Positions 1 through 8,976 of a stretch of DNA of 56,015 nt are shown here, piece by piece (positions within the stretch are counted from its first letter, which is position 1; the number at the start of each line of letters is the position of its first letter). Both the position numbers and the translations under genes were made by a program. The stretch comes from an uncultured Desulfobacteraceae bacterium (GTDB taxonomy: Bacteria > Desulfobacterota > Desulfobacteria > Desulfobacterales > Desulfatirhabdiaceae), in the NCBI GenBank assembly GCA_903953895.1, contig CAJBLH010000184.1, positions 1-56,015 of the forward strand. The letters run 5' to 3'. The notes below the pieces were generated by a model that worked only from the letters and a program-made list of their open reading frames with translations, had not been told where the DNA came from and did not search any database.

Positions 1-80
1 AACTAAACCAAAAATACCCTCAATAAATGCTTAAGAATCAACATGTTGAAAATGTAGATTTTCTTTACAAAAATATTTTT

Positions 81-138
81 GGACTCAAAATCCTCCGCTC
101 GCAAGGGCATGTCGGTTCGATTCCGACCTCCGGCACCA
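81..138 (+). pseudogene. 3' fragment of a tRNA-Leu gene (probable att scar)
   Basis: The segment holds an anticodon arm reading CAA (Leu), a long variable arm of the kind seen in tRNA-Leu, a perfect T arm (GTCGG, loop, CCGAC), the 3' acceptor strand CTCCGGC, discriminator A and an encoded CCA. The matching 5' acceptor strand (GCCGGAG) and the D arm are absent. The sequence upstream is AT-rich and unrelated. A tRNA 3' half that stops at the anticodon stem is the usual footprint left at the far end of an element integrated by a tyrosine recombinase. The intact gene would then lie outside the window to the left. It could also simply be a decayed tRNA. Confidence 0.75.
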
Positions 139-149
139 CATAAAATCAA

Positions 150-182
150 GGGGTTATCCATTATTTTGGATAGCCCTTTTTT
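150..182. terminator. Rho-independent terminator after the tRNA-Leu fragment
   Basis: An inverted repeat (GGGTTATCC / GGATAGCCC, with one G-T pair) is followed by a T-run on the plus strand. It lies 11 bases past the tRNA CCA and was probably the terminator of the original tRNA gene. Confidence 0.6.
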
Positions 183-279
183 CGTTGATTTTGGTGATTG
201 TGCCCATCTGATTTTCCAGGTATTCCTCGAGCGAACCATATTCCGGATGCTGAAAATTTCTGATATTCGCCAGCCAGTC
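154..279 (-). pseudogene. Possible C-terminal remnant of an unrecognised protein
   Basis: On the minus strand a 41-codon open stretch runs from just after a TAA to a TAA inside the terminator. It includes WLANIRNF and PEYGSLEEYLENQMG, which read like real protein rather than random translation. There is no start codon or Shine-Dalgarno site, so it would be a 3' remnant. I do not recognise the family. It could be chance. Confidence 0.25.
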
Positions 280-629
280 TTATACCTAAAGGTTACAAAA
301 CCCTTGAGAAAAACTGGTAGAGCATTTCGCACAGCGATAAATTCGCTGTGATCGAAAAAGCCAGATCACTGTTTTAGTGCCGGTCATTCAGATTTGCTGA
401 AATATAAATGCGGTTTGGATTTTTATCGACCAGGCCGTCCGGATCACCCATTTTTTTATCTGCGTTTGCAAATTGTAAAACAAATGTAACATCCGATAAT
501 CTGCTTTGCTTTTTGGTTCCATTGTTTCAAAATGGCCGAAATCAGCCGATCGCAACTCAATCCCGCACACATCTCCGCCTGTTGTTATCCGCCGACATCC
601 AAACCCATACGCGAGGAGTACGTTAAGCC
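280..629. other. Intergenic region with one short hairpin
   Basis: No gene is supported here. The only clear structure is an inverted repeat at 330-350 (CACAGCGA / TCGCTGTG, 5-base loop) with no long T-run. A GAGGAG Shine-Dalgarno site for the next gene sits at 612-617. Confidence 0.4.
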
Positions 630-1268
630 ATGCATTATACCATATTCGATACACCTGTTATCCGGACGCTGATGCGCTGGATTTCCCTGTTTATCTTTAA
701 AATCAGAGGCTGGCGAATTGAAGGCCGGTTTCCGGAAATTTCCAGGTATGTCTTGATCGCCGCTCCCCACACATCCAATTGGGATTTTCCCATTACACTC
801 TGTCTGACCTTTGCACTGCGGGGAAAAATTTACTGGATGGGAAAAGCCAGCCTGTTCCGTTGGCCGTTTCAAGGCATGTTCAAATGGCTGGGTGGTATTC
901 CTGTTGATCGATCCAAATCCAATAATATGGTCGGCCAGATGATTCGCCAATTTTCCGCCAGCGAGCAACTGGTGGTGACCATTCCGCCTGCCGGAACACG
1001 CAGCCATGTCATGAAATGGAAAACGGGATTTTATTATATCGCTCTGGGAGCCAATGTTCCGGTGGTGCTTGGATTCCTGAACTATCGAACAAAGGTCGGC
1101 GGGATCGGTCCCGTATTTCATCCCACGGGCGATATCCATGCGGACATGCAGCATATCAGAGCCTATTATTCAGGGATTCACGGAAAGCATTCGGTACAGC
1201 AGGTATATGAGATATCCGCCAGCCCGTTCAAGGTGGATATGGAGCTGTCATCCTTTCACGGTGGATAA
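630..1268 (+). CDS. Lysophospholipid acyltransferase family protein
   Basis: This 212-residue protein resembles the PlsC/LPLAT family, which moves acyl chains onto lysophospholipids or related acceptors at the inner membrane. The hallmark HX4D motif is HTSNWD at residues 47-52. The second acyltransferase block is PAGTRS at about 120-125, where most relatives have PEGTRS, so the usual Glu is Ala. A hydrophobic segment near residues 10-25 may anchor it. The ATG follows GAGGAG with good spacing. It stands alone and converges with the kinase gene downstream. The acceptor cannot be told from sequence. Confidence 0.8.
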   Translation: MHYTIFDTPVIRTLMRWISLFIFKIRGWRIEGRFPEISRYVLIAAPHTSNWDFPITLCLTFALRGKIYWMGKASLFRWPFQGMFKWLGGIPVDRSKSNNMVGQMIRQFSASEQLVVTIPPAGTRSHVMKWKTGFYYIALGANVPVVLGFLNYRTKVGGIGPVFHPTGDIHADMQHIRAYYSGIHGKHSVQQVYEISASPFKVDMELSSFHGG

Positions 1269-1297
1269 AGACGTTGACTGTTGATCGGTGAACGTCA

Positions 1298-3316
1298 TCA
1301 CAATATTCTTTGTCGGAAATCGCCCAATGTCTTTTGACTCGTATCGAGAAAAGGCATATTCGTCGGCAGATCGATAACCTCTCTGATTTTTAGGGATAAT
1401 CCATTGATATTGAAAGGTTTCTGGATGAAACCCATACATCCGCGCAGCAGCATCTCTGCGGCTTGTCCGCCCTCGCTGTAACCGCTGCACAGCAGAACTT
1501 TAACATCCGGATTGATTTTTTTCAGAGAGTCATATGTTTCCATCCCTCCCATTTCCGGCATGACCATATCCAGGATAACGATATCGATCTTGTTTCTGTT
1601 GATTTCATACAATGCGACGGCCTGTCTGCCATTGCCGGCGGCCAGAACCTCGTAGCCTAAGGCAGAGATCATGCTTCTTGCCACATCCAGGATATCGTCT
1701 TCATCATCGACCAGGAGAATCGTTTCCGTTCCGTTCAGGATAACTTCATCAGAACGCTTGTCTTTTTCGACCTCTTGTTCAGAAGCCGGCAGGTAAATGA
1801 AAAACGTCGTGCCGATGCCGACTTTACTTTCAGCGTCGATCATGCCTTTGTGATTTTTAATGATGCCGTAGGCCGACGCAAGTCCTAGTCCGGTGCCTCT
1901 GCCCATTTCTTTGGTCGTAAAAAAAGGCTCGAAAATCCGTTGCTTGGTTTTCTCATCCATTCCGATCCCGTTGTCTGCCACCGAAATTTTGACATATTTA
2001 CCTGGCGCCAAATCGAAAGGTCTTTCAGAACAGGTATTGAGATAAACATTCTCGGTTGCCAGTGAAAGCGCACCGCCCGAGGCCATGGCCTGGGAAGCGT
2101 TGACGTAGAGGTTCAGAAATACCTGTTCGATTTGTCCTTTGTCTGCATCCACAGGCCAGATTTTCTTTTCGTACTGCTCATGGGTAATGATTTCTTTTTT
2201 CGTCCGCACAAACATCTGCGACGTTTCCCTGAGCAATGCGTTCAGATTGACAGGTTTGAGCTCATATTTTCCCCCGCGTGCAAAACCCAGAAGCTGTTTG
2301 GTGAGGTCAGCCGCACTCTGGATGCTATCTTCGATTTTTTTCAGCCGCTCCTGATGGGGGTGCGGCATATCGTTTTTTATGAGCATCAGGGAAATGTGTC
2401 CATAGATGACCATCAGCAGGTTGTTGAAATCGTGAGCGATACCTCCAGCCAGGGTACCGATGGCATTCATCTTGTTGGCCTGGTGGAGCTTTTTTTCCAG
2501 ACGTTTTCTGTCACTGATATCTCTGGCCACCCCATGAGTGCCCAGGAAAGTCAGCGAATTTCCGGATGGATCCCTGGCATACATCCCGATGCATTTCAAT
2601 TCGACGGTAACATGGTTGATGTCGGTGATAGTGTCGAGCTCGTCCTCTCTGAAGGATTTCAGCCGGAGTTCGATCCAGGAAGTTGCTCTGTCCCCGGTTC
2701 TTCTCTCGTTAAAAATCCATTTGGCATTTTCCAGATCGTCTTCATGAATGAGATATGAATAGTGCTTTCCGATGAGTCGGCTTTTTTCAATGCCCAGAAT
2801 GCGTTCAACAGAGTCGCTGACAAAAGTGAATCGGCTGTCGCTGTCGAGCGTGTAGATGATATCCGGAGAATTTTGAACAAGATATCGATAGCGGACTTCG
2901 GAGATTTCCAGTTTTTCGTGAATAGCCAATTTTTCATTTTTAAGTTTTTTCTGGTTCAGGGCGTTTTTGATGGTGGTGAGCAATTCCTCGTACTCAAAAG
3001 GTTTTCTGAGAAAATCATAGGCTCCTTTGCGTAATGCGCTTACTGCAGTCTCGACGCTGCCGTTTCCGGTAATGATTATGGCGGCTGTATCCGGGCAATG
3101 GCTGTTGATATGGTCCATCAGTTGAAGACCGCTCACTTCCGGGATGGCGAGATCCAGAAGCGCCAGGTCGAACTGACGGATCGAAAGCAAATGCTGGGCC
3201 TCCCTTCCCGAAATGGTGGTATGGATATCATATCCCTGACTGATCAGCAGAAATTTCAGGCTGTCGCAAAATCTGGGCTCATCGTCGACAATCAGAATTT
3301 TCGGGCTACAGGCCAT
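1298..3316 (-). CDS. Hybrid sensor histidine kinase (REC-PAS-HisKA-HATPase-REC)
   Basis: The 672-residue protein opens with a receiver domain (ILIVDDEP, then a phosphoacceptor block [10 protein letters not shown]). A PAS domain follows (about residues 145-260), then a HisKA helix with H in GGIAHDFNN, a HATPase domain with GIGMDE, FFTTK and GTGLGLA, and a second receiver domain with LVDDEDD and [13 protein letters not shown] placed the start at 3316 because MACSPK directly precedes the receiver domain and follows AAGGAGAG; the open frame extends 30 codons further upstream without support. No membrane segment is visible, so it is probably cytosolic. It overlaps the end of the HDOD kinase gene by 11 bases, so the two are probably co-translated and may form one phosphorelay. 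Confidence 0.88.
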   Translation of the reverse strand: MACSPKILIVDDEPRFCDSLKFLLISQGYDIHTTISGREAQHLLSIRQFDLALLDLAIPEVSGLQLMDHINSHCPDTAAIIITGNGSVETAVSALRKGAYDFLRKPFEYEELLTTIKNALNQKKLKNEKLAIHEKLEISEVRYRYLVQNSPDIIYTLDSDSRFTFVSDSVERILGIEKSRLIGKHYSYLIHEDDLENAKWIFNERRTGDRATSWIELRLKSFREDELDTITDINHVTVELKCIGMYARDPSGNSLTFLGTHGVARDISDRKRLEKKLHQANKMNAIGTLAGGIAHDFNNLLMVIYGHISLMLIKNDMPHPHQERLKKIEDSIQSAADLTKQLLGFARGGKYELKPVNLNALLRETSQMFVRTKKEIITHEQYEKKIWPVDADKGQIEQVFLNLYVNASQAMASGGALSLATENVYLNTCSERPFDLAPGKYVKISVADNGIGMDEKTKQRIFEPFFTTKEMGRGTGLGLASAYGIIKNHKGMIDAESKVGIGTTFFIYLPASEQEVEKDKRSDEVILNGTETILLVDDEDDILDVARSMISALGYEVLAAGNGRQAVALYEINRNKIDIVILDMVMPEMGGMETYDSLKKINPDVKVLLCSGYSEGGQAAEMLLRGCMGFIQKPFNINGLSLKIREVIDLPTNMPFLDTSQKTLGDFRQRIL

Positions 3317-5516
3317 TGGCTTCTCTCCTTGGCAATATCTTTTCCGTACAGGCGGTTGTGGGCAGTTCAACCCTGAAGGTCGCGCCGTTGCCCGGTTCGC
3401 TCTCACAATTGATCGTGCCTTTCAATGTTTGAATGATGGTATGCGCGATGGAAAGCCCAAGGCCGGAGTGATCGCCGTTTTTGGTACCGGTATAGGGCTC
3501 GAACAACCGTGTTTTGATTTCATCGGGGATGCCGGGTCCATCATCATGAAACGTAATTTCCACATATTCGGGATAGTCAAGGTCGCTGTCGGATAATCCC
3601 CCGCCCAGACGGCTGGAGACACGACAGGTTCGAATATGCAGGTTGCCGCCGTCCGGCATGGCTTCAAAGGCATTTTTCATCAGATTGATAAACACTTGTT
3701 TCAGGCTGTTTTTGTCGGCCAGGATGCCGGGGAGTTCGGGATCAGGATCGAAATGCAGTTTAACGTTGAAGTGATCCAGCAAAGGCTCCCGGGTGATTGT
3801 CAAGATATCCGATAAAACGGCATTGACATCAACGGACTCGATTTTGCTGATCCAGTCTTCGGAAGAACTGTTCAGGTTGTGAAGGATCTGGGCGACCCGA
3901 TCGATTTCTTCATTGAGAATCTGGATTTCATCCTGGGCCATGTTGGCAGCCGAAAGTTTTATCCCAAGTATTTTCAAGTAGTTCTTGATTATGCTCAGCG
4001 GATTGTTAACTTCGTGAATGATCTTTCGCGCCATGGATGAGGACGCGCCGAAGCGTTCCAATTGGATTTCTCTGAGCCTGGATTCTTTCATGCGATGGAC
4101 ACGGATGGCGACAGATGTTTGATTCACAAGCATTTTCAATGGCTTGATCTGAGTTGTCAGGTGGGAAAACTCCCGTCTGTCAATGCCGAGAACCATCACA
4201 CCGATTGTTTCACCGTAGCCTATCATGGGAATACAGATCATTCCTTCCTTTCCCAGAAGGCGAACAATCTGTTCATCGATGACGGCGGGTATGATATCCG
4301 AGCTGCGGGTGAAAGAGTCAGCGATTTTGCGTGTTTGCAGGCATTCGATCATCAGGCTTTTTTCCATCTGCAAAGAGATGAACACGTCCTTGATAATTGA
4401 AAATCGCTTGTCGGCCGGAAATGATATCCCACGAAGCCCTTGTTTTTCCGGATTGAAAATAAAGAAAAGAACCAGAGAAATATCAAAGAGGCTATGAAGC
4501 CCTTGTAAAGATTCCTTCAATATTTCGGCTTCATCGGTTGCTGCCAGCAGGTTCTCGAGTGTTCCCTGTAAAAGCGAACGATCCCTGACTTCTTTGATCA
4601 GATCGATCTGCTTGTGGCGATCATTTTCCGCCGATACGGATTCTTTGTTGGGTTCTTTGGATTTACCGGGTTCAATCCCGATATTCAACGAGTCGGCCAC
4701 AACTTTCAGTTCCGCATCGGCCTGAGACAAGAATTCTTCAACAGCCACAGGCGTAAATCCGAAAGTCTCCCGGGCGGCATGCAATCCATCGGCGAAATTC
4801 CGTCCGGGATTTTTGCAGATGGCATTGGCGACGTATAGGCATTTCACCAAAGGCAGCGCATCGTGAAGTCTATTCAGGGGATAATGGTGATACCGTACTG
4901 CGTCGGCGATGAAGGACTGAAAATTCCATTTGTCAAGCAGCCACGCACCGATTTCCGCATGACCGGCGCCGACGAACTGGTTTTCTCCGGCAAGAATCGA
5001 TTCGGGTCTGCCCTTATGGGCTTCGATAAGGTCCGAATACTGTTGTGGAAAATTCACCCACAGAATGATCTTGCCGATGTCGTGCAGCAGGCCGGCCAAG
5101 AATGCATCATCCGGATTCGGAATATTCCGGTTTATAGCGACCAGTTTTGCCAGGATCGCACAAGTTAAGGAATGCCCCCAGAACTGTTTTAAATTAAATC
5201 CTGTTTTTGTATTGACGGTCTGGAAGACTTCGTGAACGGAGCTGCATATGGCGATGTTCTTGATGGCATTTGTGCCGAGGAGTCCGACAGCGCTGTCCAC
5301 ACTGGTAATATGATACTTGTTTCCGTAATAAGCGGAATTGACCAGTTTCAGAACGCGCGTTGTCAGCGCCGTGTCTTTTCCGATGATTTTGGAAACGTCT
5401 TTGAGACTGCCATTCTCTTCGTTGCAGGTTTTCATGAGCTGAAGCAGGATGTGTGGGAGTGTTGGGATGTGTTTGAAATTGGATAATTGATCTGCCAGAA
5501 CACTATGGATCGGCAT
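3306..5516 (-). CDS. HDOD-GAF sensor histidine kinase
   Basis: This 736-residue protein begins with an HDOD domain (about residues 10-220; LPHILLQLM, LVNSAYYG, AGLLHDIGK). A GAF-like region follows (about 310-480), then a kinase core with the phosphoacceptor His in KIIHEVNNPLS, an N-box NLMKNAFEAM, DDGPGI, and a G2-box HSGLGLS. HDOD domains often occur in signalling proteins of this bacterial group. No membrane segment is visible. The ligand is unknown. Its stop codon lies inside the start of the hybrid kinase gene, which points to a two-gene unit. Confidence 0.88.
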   Translation of the reverse strand: MPIHSVLADQLSNFKHIPTLPHILLQLMKTCNEENGSLKDVSKIIGKDTALTTRVLKLVNSAYYGNKYHITSVDSAVGLLGTNAIKNIAICSSVHEVFQTVNTKTGFNLKQFWGHSLTCAILAKLVAINRNIPNPDDAFLAGLLHDIGKIILWVNFPQQYSDLIEAHKGRPESILAGENQFVGAGHAEIGAWLLDKWNFQSFIADAVRYHHYPLNRLHDALPLVKCLYVANAICKNPGRNFADGLHAARETFGFTPVAVEEFLSQADAELKVVADSLNIGIEPGKSKEPNKESVSAENDRHKQIDLIKEVRDRSLLQGTLENLLAATDEAEILKESLQGLHSLFDISLVLFFIFNPEKQGLRGISFPADKRFSIIKDVFISLQMEKSLMIECLQTRKIADSFTRSSDIIPAVIDEQIVRLLGKEGMICIPMIGYGETIGVMVLGIDRREFSHLTTQIKPLKMLVNQTSVAIRVHRMKESRLREIQLERFGASSSMARKIIHEVNNPLSIIKNYLKILGIKLSAANMAQDEIQILNEEIDRVAQILHNLNSSSEDWISKIESVDVNAVLSDILTITREPLLDHFNVKLHFDPDPELPGILADKNSLKQVFINLMKNAFEAMPDGGNLHIRTCRVSSRLGGGLSDSDLDYPEYVEITFHDDGPGIPDEIKTRLFEPYTGTKNGDHSGLGLSIAHTIIQTLKGTINCESEPGNGATFRVELPTTACTEKILPRREANGL

Positions 5517-5649
5517 ATGGTGAAGAATCCCTTTTGTGACCGGTCAAAGTTATAAAGATAAGTGACTGATTGTTGATAGTTGCCAGGAAGCCAGTTGTCA
5601 AGAAAAAAAATGAAGCTATTGAATTGTCAAAATATCATGCTGCAGATGT

Positions 5650-6150
5650 TTAATTAAATATCTGCCAGGTGGTTTCCGGGTGTGTGCCAGGCAGGGTGCA
5701 CCCCGGGAAGAATACCGTGTCACACCCTTCAGGCAGCGCGTAAAAAGAAAACAAAGGAGAACTGCCACGATTCTCATAGCCCAGAATGGCGCGATAGCGC
5801 GAAAGATTGACTTTCCCGGTATCCATCGCCTCCCGACGGATGGCGTAAAACAGATCGCCCGGCTCAAGTTTTTCCGGGCATACCGCACCGCAGAGATTAC
5901 ACAAACTGCACTCAAAGGCCACAGCCTGATGCTCAGGGTTGGAGAAATCGTATTTTTCGATGATTTCTATTGGGGTCCCGTACTCCTGGAGAAACGCACA
6001 CAGGGTTTTGCAGGCCCCGCAATCCGAACAGCCATTGCGAATATTGTCTATTGCACCCCGGAGCGAAGCGGACAATTCATCGGGTACGTCTCTGGTCTCG
6101 GCGGATACTGGAGCCTGGCAGTGGAAACGCCTGCGGTATCCGTTCAACAA
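5650..6150 (-). pseudogene. 4Fe-4S / CCG-domain oxidoreductase, 3'-truncated
   Basis: A 166-codon frame encodes two ferredoxin-type Cys clusters (CSDCGACKTLC and CSLCNLCGAVCP) and then the start of a CCG domain (VFFPGCTLPGT). Proteins of this GlpC/HdrB-like type normally continue for about 200 more residues with further CCG motifs. Here the frame stops at TAA just after WQIF and nothing homologous follows. The reading frame runs on directly from the TAA of the VTT fragment, with only a TTG as possible start. I infer a deletion remnant; a short expressed protein cannot be excluded. Confidence 0.6.
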
Positions 6151-6477
6151 TTACAGACAGGCCAGGGTGGCCCCGATGCTGCTGGCAAAAGAAATAATCA
6201 CTGTTCCGGTCAGAGTACCGAACAGGGTGCCGGCGCCAAGCCCCAGAATGGCGGCGCCAGGCAGGTTCAGAGCAACGACGGGTATATAGACGGCCACAAA
6301 AACGGCAATAATAAAAACAGGTCGATGCGTATAAATTTCAAGGAACCGTTCCCGCGATTCTTTGACAAACTCCAGGGTCAGGTATTCCTGGAGCCCCAGG
6401 GCAAAGAACAGTGCAACCAGACCTGTGATCAGGACAAGAACCAGCAGTTTCATAAGCGGCTTGGATTCAAGTGCCAT
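6151..6477 (-). pseudogene. TVP38/TMEM64 (VTT domain) membrane protein, truncated
   Basis: The 108 residues begin with a membrane helix (about 9-29) and continue into the VTT core (FVAVYIPVVALNLPGAAILGL, then FGTLTG and SFASSIGATLA). The family is usually about 200-240 residues long, and this one stops at TAA immediately after ATLACL, where the conserved second half should begin. The next codons enter the Fe-S protein frame. Because the stop is TAA it cannot be selenocysteine. It looks like a deletion that fused two neighbouring genes around a stop. Confidence 0.65.
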
Positions 6478-6492
6478 AATCAGTCTCTTTAT

Positions 6493-6640
6493 CTAATCAT
6501 CCAGGCAATCCAAAAGCAGGGTCGCGCTTGAAGCCAGCACCGGGCCACCGCCGAAAACCATGGCCATCCCGGCTGCTTCAAGAATTTCGGCCCGGGTGCA
6601 GCCTGACTCCACTGAGAAGGCGGATATCCGCCTCTCATCC
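6493..6640 (-). pseudogene. Carboxymuconolactone decarboxylase (AhpD-like) C-terminal remnant
   Basis: In the minus frame that follows the MetE-like gene, about 40 codons resemble the end of AhpD/CMD-family proteins (TRAEILEAAGMAMVFGGGP). The N-terminal half, with the CxxC active site, is missing. The remnant overlaps the last codons of the MetE-like gene and ends 16 bases before the VTT gene. CMD proteins reduce peroxides or disulfides, which would suit the thiol chemistry of the neighbouring genes. I read it as a remnant, with moderate confidence. Confidence 0.5.
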
Positions 6641-7801
6641 AAATCTTTTTCGCAGCGTCTCTGCTGCCGCAACAATGCTGCAGAGCTTTTGAAAAGCAAC
6701 ATCCTCGACGTTGACCGAGCGGCTGGCAAAACAGCCGAAACCGCAGTCGGTATTGAGAAAAAGCTGTTCCGGTCTGTAAAAATCAAGCGCTCTTGTGGCC
6801 TTTAGCACGATTTCCTCCGGAGTCTCAACTGTATCCGTCCGTGGATTGACCACGCCCAGTCCCAGTTCCCGATCCGAAAGAACCGAACCCACTACTTCGA
6901 TATCGCCGGCCCTTGGGGTGGCATATTCCAGGACAAACTGATCGATCCGCATGGGTTTTAAGGCCGGGATGAGTTTGGCGTAATCCCCTTGCAGGAGCAC
7001 CTCCTCCTGTTTGCTCCAATTGCCCCGGCAAATATGAATTCCTGTCCGAACGCCTTCGATGCCGGCGGTGATCCGGTTGATCAGTTCCGCCGCAAATTCC
7101 AGTTCCTTTCCCGCATCACGGCGGGTTGCAAGCGTTGCTCACATGAAAGTTCGCCGATCGCAGTTCTCCGACATGACAATTTCGGTGAGAACCGGTTCGT
7201 CGAACTGGACAAAGTCGCAACCGGCATCCCGCAGATCGATCAGCTCTTCCCGCAGGATTTTAACGATATCATCCGCCAGTTTTTTGTGATTGCGATAGAC
7301 TTTGCCTGTCAGGGCCCCGACCCACATGGAACGGGTAAGCAGATACGGGCCGGGCAGGGTGATTTTGACCGGTTTTTTTGATATCGTGCGGAGAAATTTG
7401 AGGTCATTAACCGCGAGGGGCTCCCGCCGTGAAAGTTTGCCGATGCAGGTGGGATTTTTCACAGCCGAGGCCGGCATGTCCATGGTTCGCAGCATTTCTT
7501 CAAATTCGGCCTTGTCTTCGACATAGTCGAGCATATCGGCCAATGACATGAGCCGGGTGCCGTCAACCTTGTCCGCGATAAAGGCGTAGAAGCTCTCCCG
7601 GCGGTGTTCACCGTCTACGATGATATCGAGACCGGCCTTTTCCTGCAGGTGAACGGTTCTGCGGATCTCGACGTCGGCGACGTTGTCAAAATCCCTGCGG
7701 GACAGGGCCTTTTTCTGAAAAGCACGCAGGGCTTTGAGCATTTCCCTGGAACGGGGCCAGGAACCGACCTGGGTGGTCGTAAATGTTTTTATGTTTGTCA
7801 T
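6635..7801 (-). CDS. MetE-like cobalamin-independent methionine synthase family protein with in-frame TGA (candidate selenoprotein)
   Basis: If the TGA at 7139-7141 is read through, the frame gives 388 residues covering the whole MetE-core family: TTTQVGSWPR near the N-terminus, VDGEHRRE, FDEPVLTE, the zinc-ligand pair H256 and C258 (IHICRGNW), and a third ligand Cys in TDCGFGC near 353. The TGA is codon 221, in RTFM-TGA-ATLA. From memory of the family, Cys occupies this position in relatives. A hairpin CCCGC-CGTGAT-GCGGG lies right after it, with G as the second loop base 20 nt from the TGA, which fits a bacterial SECIS. No other frame break is present. The organism inserts Sec in SelD. A Cys-to-stop mutation is the alternative. 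It lies 14 bases after the TusA-OsmC gene in the same operon. Confidence 0.65.
7102..7141 (-). promoter_or_regulatory. Candidate bacterial SECIS element in the MetE-like gene
   Basis: Immediately 3' of the in-frame TGA on the minus strand, CCCGC and GCGGG form a 5-bp GC stem closing a six-base loop CGTGAT. The loop G sits about 20 nt from the TGA, inside the usual 16-37 nt window for SelB-dependent recoding. This is structural inference only. Confidence 0.5.
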
Positions 7802-7815
7802 GATTTCTGCTGGAG

Positions 7816-8559
7816 TCAGACGATAGCCAGTCTGATATCCATATCCGTTCCTTTTTTGAGTGTGGCAACAAGGGGCGAGCGGTTGACCGTGCCCACCCAG
7901 ATGGTTTTAACCGTGTCCTCATCCTCGAAGGTTGAAACAAAACATTTCACCGCGATGGTCTCAAAGGAGGGGTCGCCTTGTTCCACGCCCAGATGGGCCA
8001 GGATATTGTGGAGACGGGCGCTGATAGAGATTTCGATGTCATCGACATCCAGGCCTGCACGGGCGCAGTCACTGGCAAAACCGGTGACCAGCGAACCGGC
8101 GACAGCCCCGAGCAGATATTCAATCGCGCTCGGGTAACTGTCTTTTTCCTCAAAACTGGCAGGCTGGCCGATGTCAAAAGAGAAATTTCTGGCATAGACC
8201 TTGGCGTGCTGATGCCCGGCCGATCGGACTCTGGCCCGCCACTCAAAAGACTTTGCCTCCTGCTTGTCCCGGGCAAGGGCCTGGGTCTCTGCTTCAGCCT
8301 CCAGGGCTGCCCGGCGTCTGACAAAATATCGAACGAAACCCTCTGCCGGCAGGGAGCCCAGGTATTCATGGCCTACCATCCGACACCAGGGGGGCAGATC
8401 ATCGGCAACCGTGGGTTCCCTGCTGCGCATTTCAAGAATCCCGTCCACCGGGGTCTTCAGCATGTTTTCACGGATCAGGAGGATGAGGCCGGTGCCGCAA
8501 TCCAGGTCGCCGCCATCAAATATGGCGTCAGGCCGCAGGTTTGTGAAATCGGAAATCAT
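7816..8559 (-). CDS. TusA-like domain fused to OsmC-family protein
   Basis: The protein has 247 residues. The first 75 or so form a TusA/SirA-like unit with FDGG, a Cys-Gly at 21-22 and a PWCRM motif (Cys59). The rest is an OsmC domain (about 105-245) with the helix Cys in SDCARAG and a second Cys in AVKCF, the usual pair of redox cysteines in this peroxide/thiol-handling family. The N-terminal unit is a paralogue of the separate 78-residue gene at the head of the operon. It is flanked by DsrE-like and MetE-like genes at 30 and 14 bases. I infer a role in passing or protecting protein-bound sulfur; the true substrate is unknown. Confidence 0.8.
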   Translation of the reverse strand: MISDFTNLRPDAIFDGGDLDCGTGLILLIRENMLKTPVDGILEMRSREPTVADDLPPWCRMVGHEYLGSLPAEGFVRYFVRRRAALEAEAETQALARDKQEAKSFEWRARVRSAGHQHAKVYARNFSFDIGQPASFEEKDSYPSAIEYLLGAVAGSLVTGFASDCARAGLDVDDIEISISARLHNILAHLGVEQGDPSFETIAVKCFVSTFEDEDTVKTIWVGTVNRSPLVATLKKGTDMDIRLAIV

Positions 8560-8589
8560 GGGTTAACCTGTATGAATGAAGATTAAAAA

Positions 8590-8955
8590 TCAGTAGGCAA
8601 CGCAGGGTGATCCGTTGCTCAGCCATTCCACGAGACTGGCGCCACCGGCGGGCGTAGCTCCTTCGATCAGCATGTCTTCGGTGATGCCGCGTTTTTTCAT
8701 GCAGGGGGTACATACATAGATTTTCCCTCCGGCCTTGATGAATTTATCAACGAGTTCCTTGAGCGAGGCAAAAGGCGCACCTTCATTGACCCTGACCATT
8801 TCTTCCTTGTGGGCGCACCAGACGCCATCGGAACTTAAGAAAACCATGGTTTCTTTTTCGCTGCCCTGGGCGGCATTGGCGACAACAAAGCCGAGTGTTG
8901 CTTTGTCGCCATCGGTTTTACAATGGGTGATTGACACACAAAAGGTGTTAGACAT
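8590..8955 (-). CDS. DsrE/F-like sulfur-carrier family protein
   Basis: This 121-residue protein has the compact DsrE fold signature: an N-terminal strand, a GVWCAHKEEM segment, the Cys pair in YVCTPCMKKRGI near residues 80-86, and the C-terminal block ATPAGGASLVEWL typical of the family. DsrE/TusD relatives carry persulfide sulfur on a conserved Cys. A strong GGAGG site precedes the ATG. It is 21 bases from the upstream TusA-like gene and 30 from TusA-OsmC, so all belong to one transcript. Confidence 0.85.
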   Translation of the reverse strand: MSNTFCVSITHCKTDGDKATLGFVVANAAQGSEKETMVFLSSDGVWCAHKEEMVRVNEGAPFASLKELVDKFIKAGGKIYVCTPCMKKRGITEDMLIEGATPAGGASLVEWLSNGSPCVAY

Positions 8956-8976
8956 GAAGTGTACCTCCGAATTGGG

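Noticed and set aside
3-332. Minus-strand 109-codon frame across the tRNA-Leu fragment
   Set aside because: It contains the GRNRTDMPLRAEDFES-type peptide that arises from translating a tRNA gene backwards; not a protein.
6151-6153. Stop between VTT and Fe-S frames as a recoded codon
   Set aside because: The codon is TAA and the joined protein would not match any known fusion; a deletion join is simpler.
5680-6531. Plus-strand 283-codon frame
   Set aside because: It is antisense to the CCG, VTT and CMD remnants, whose protein motifs are clear on the minus strand.
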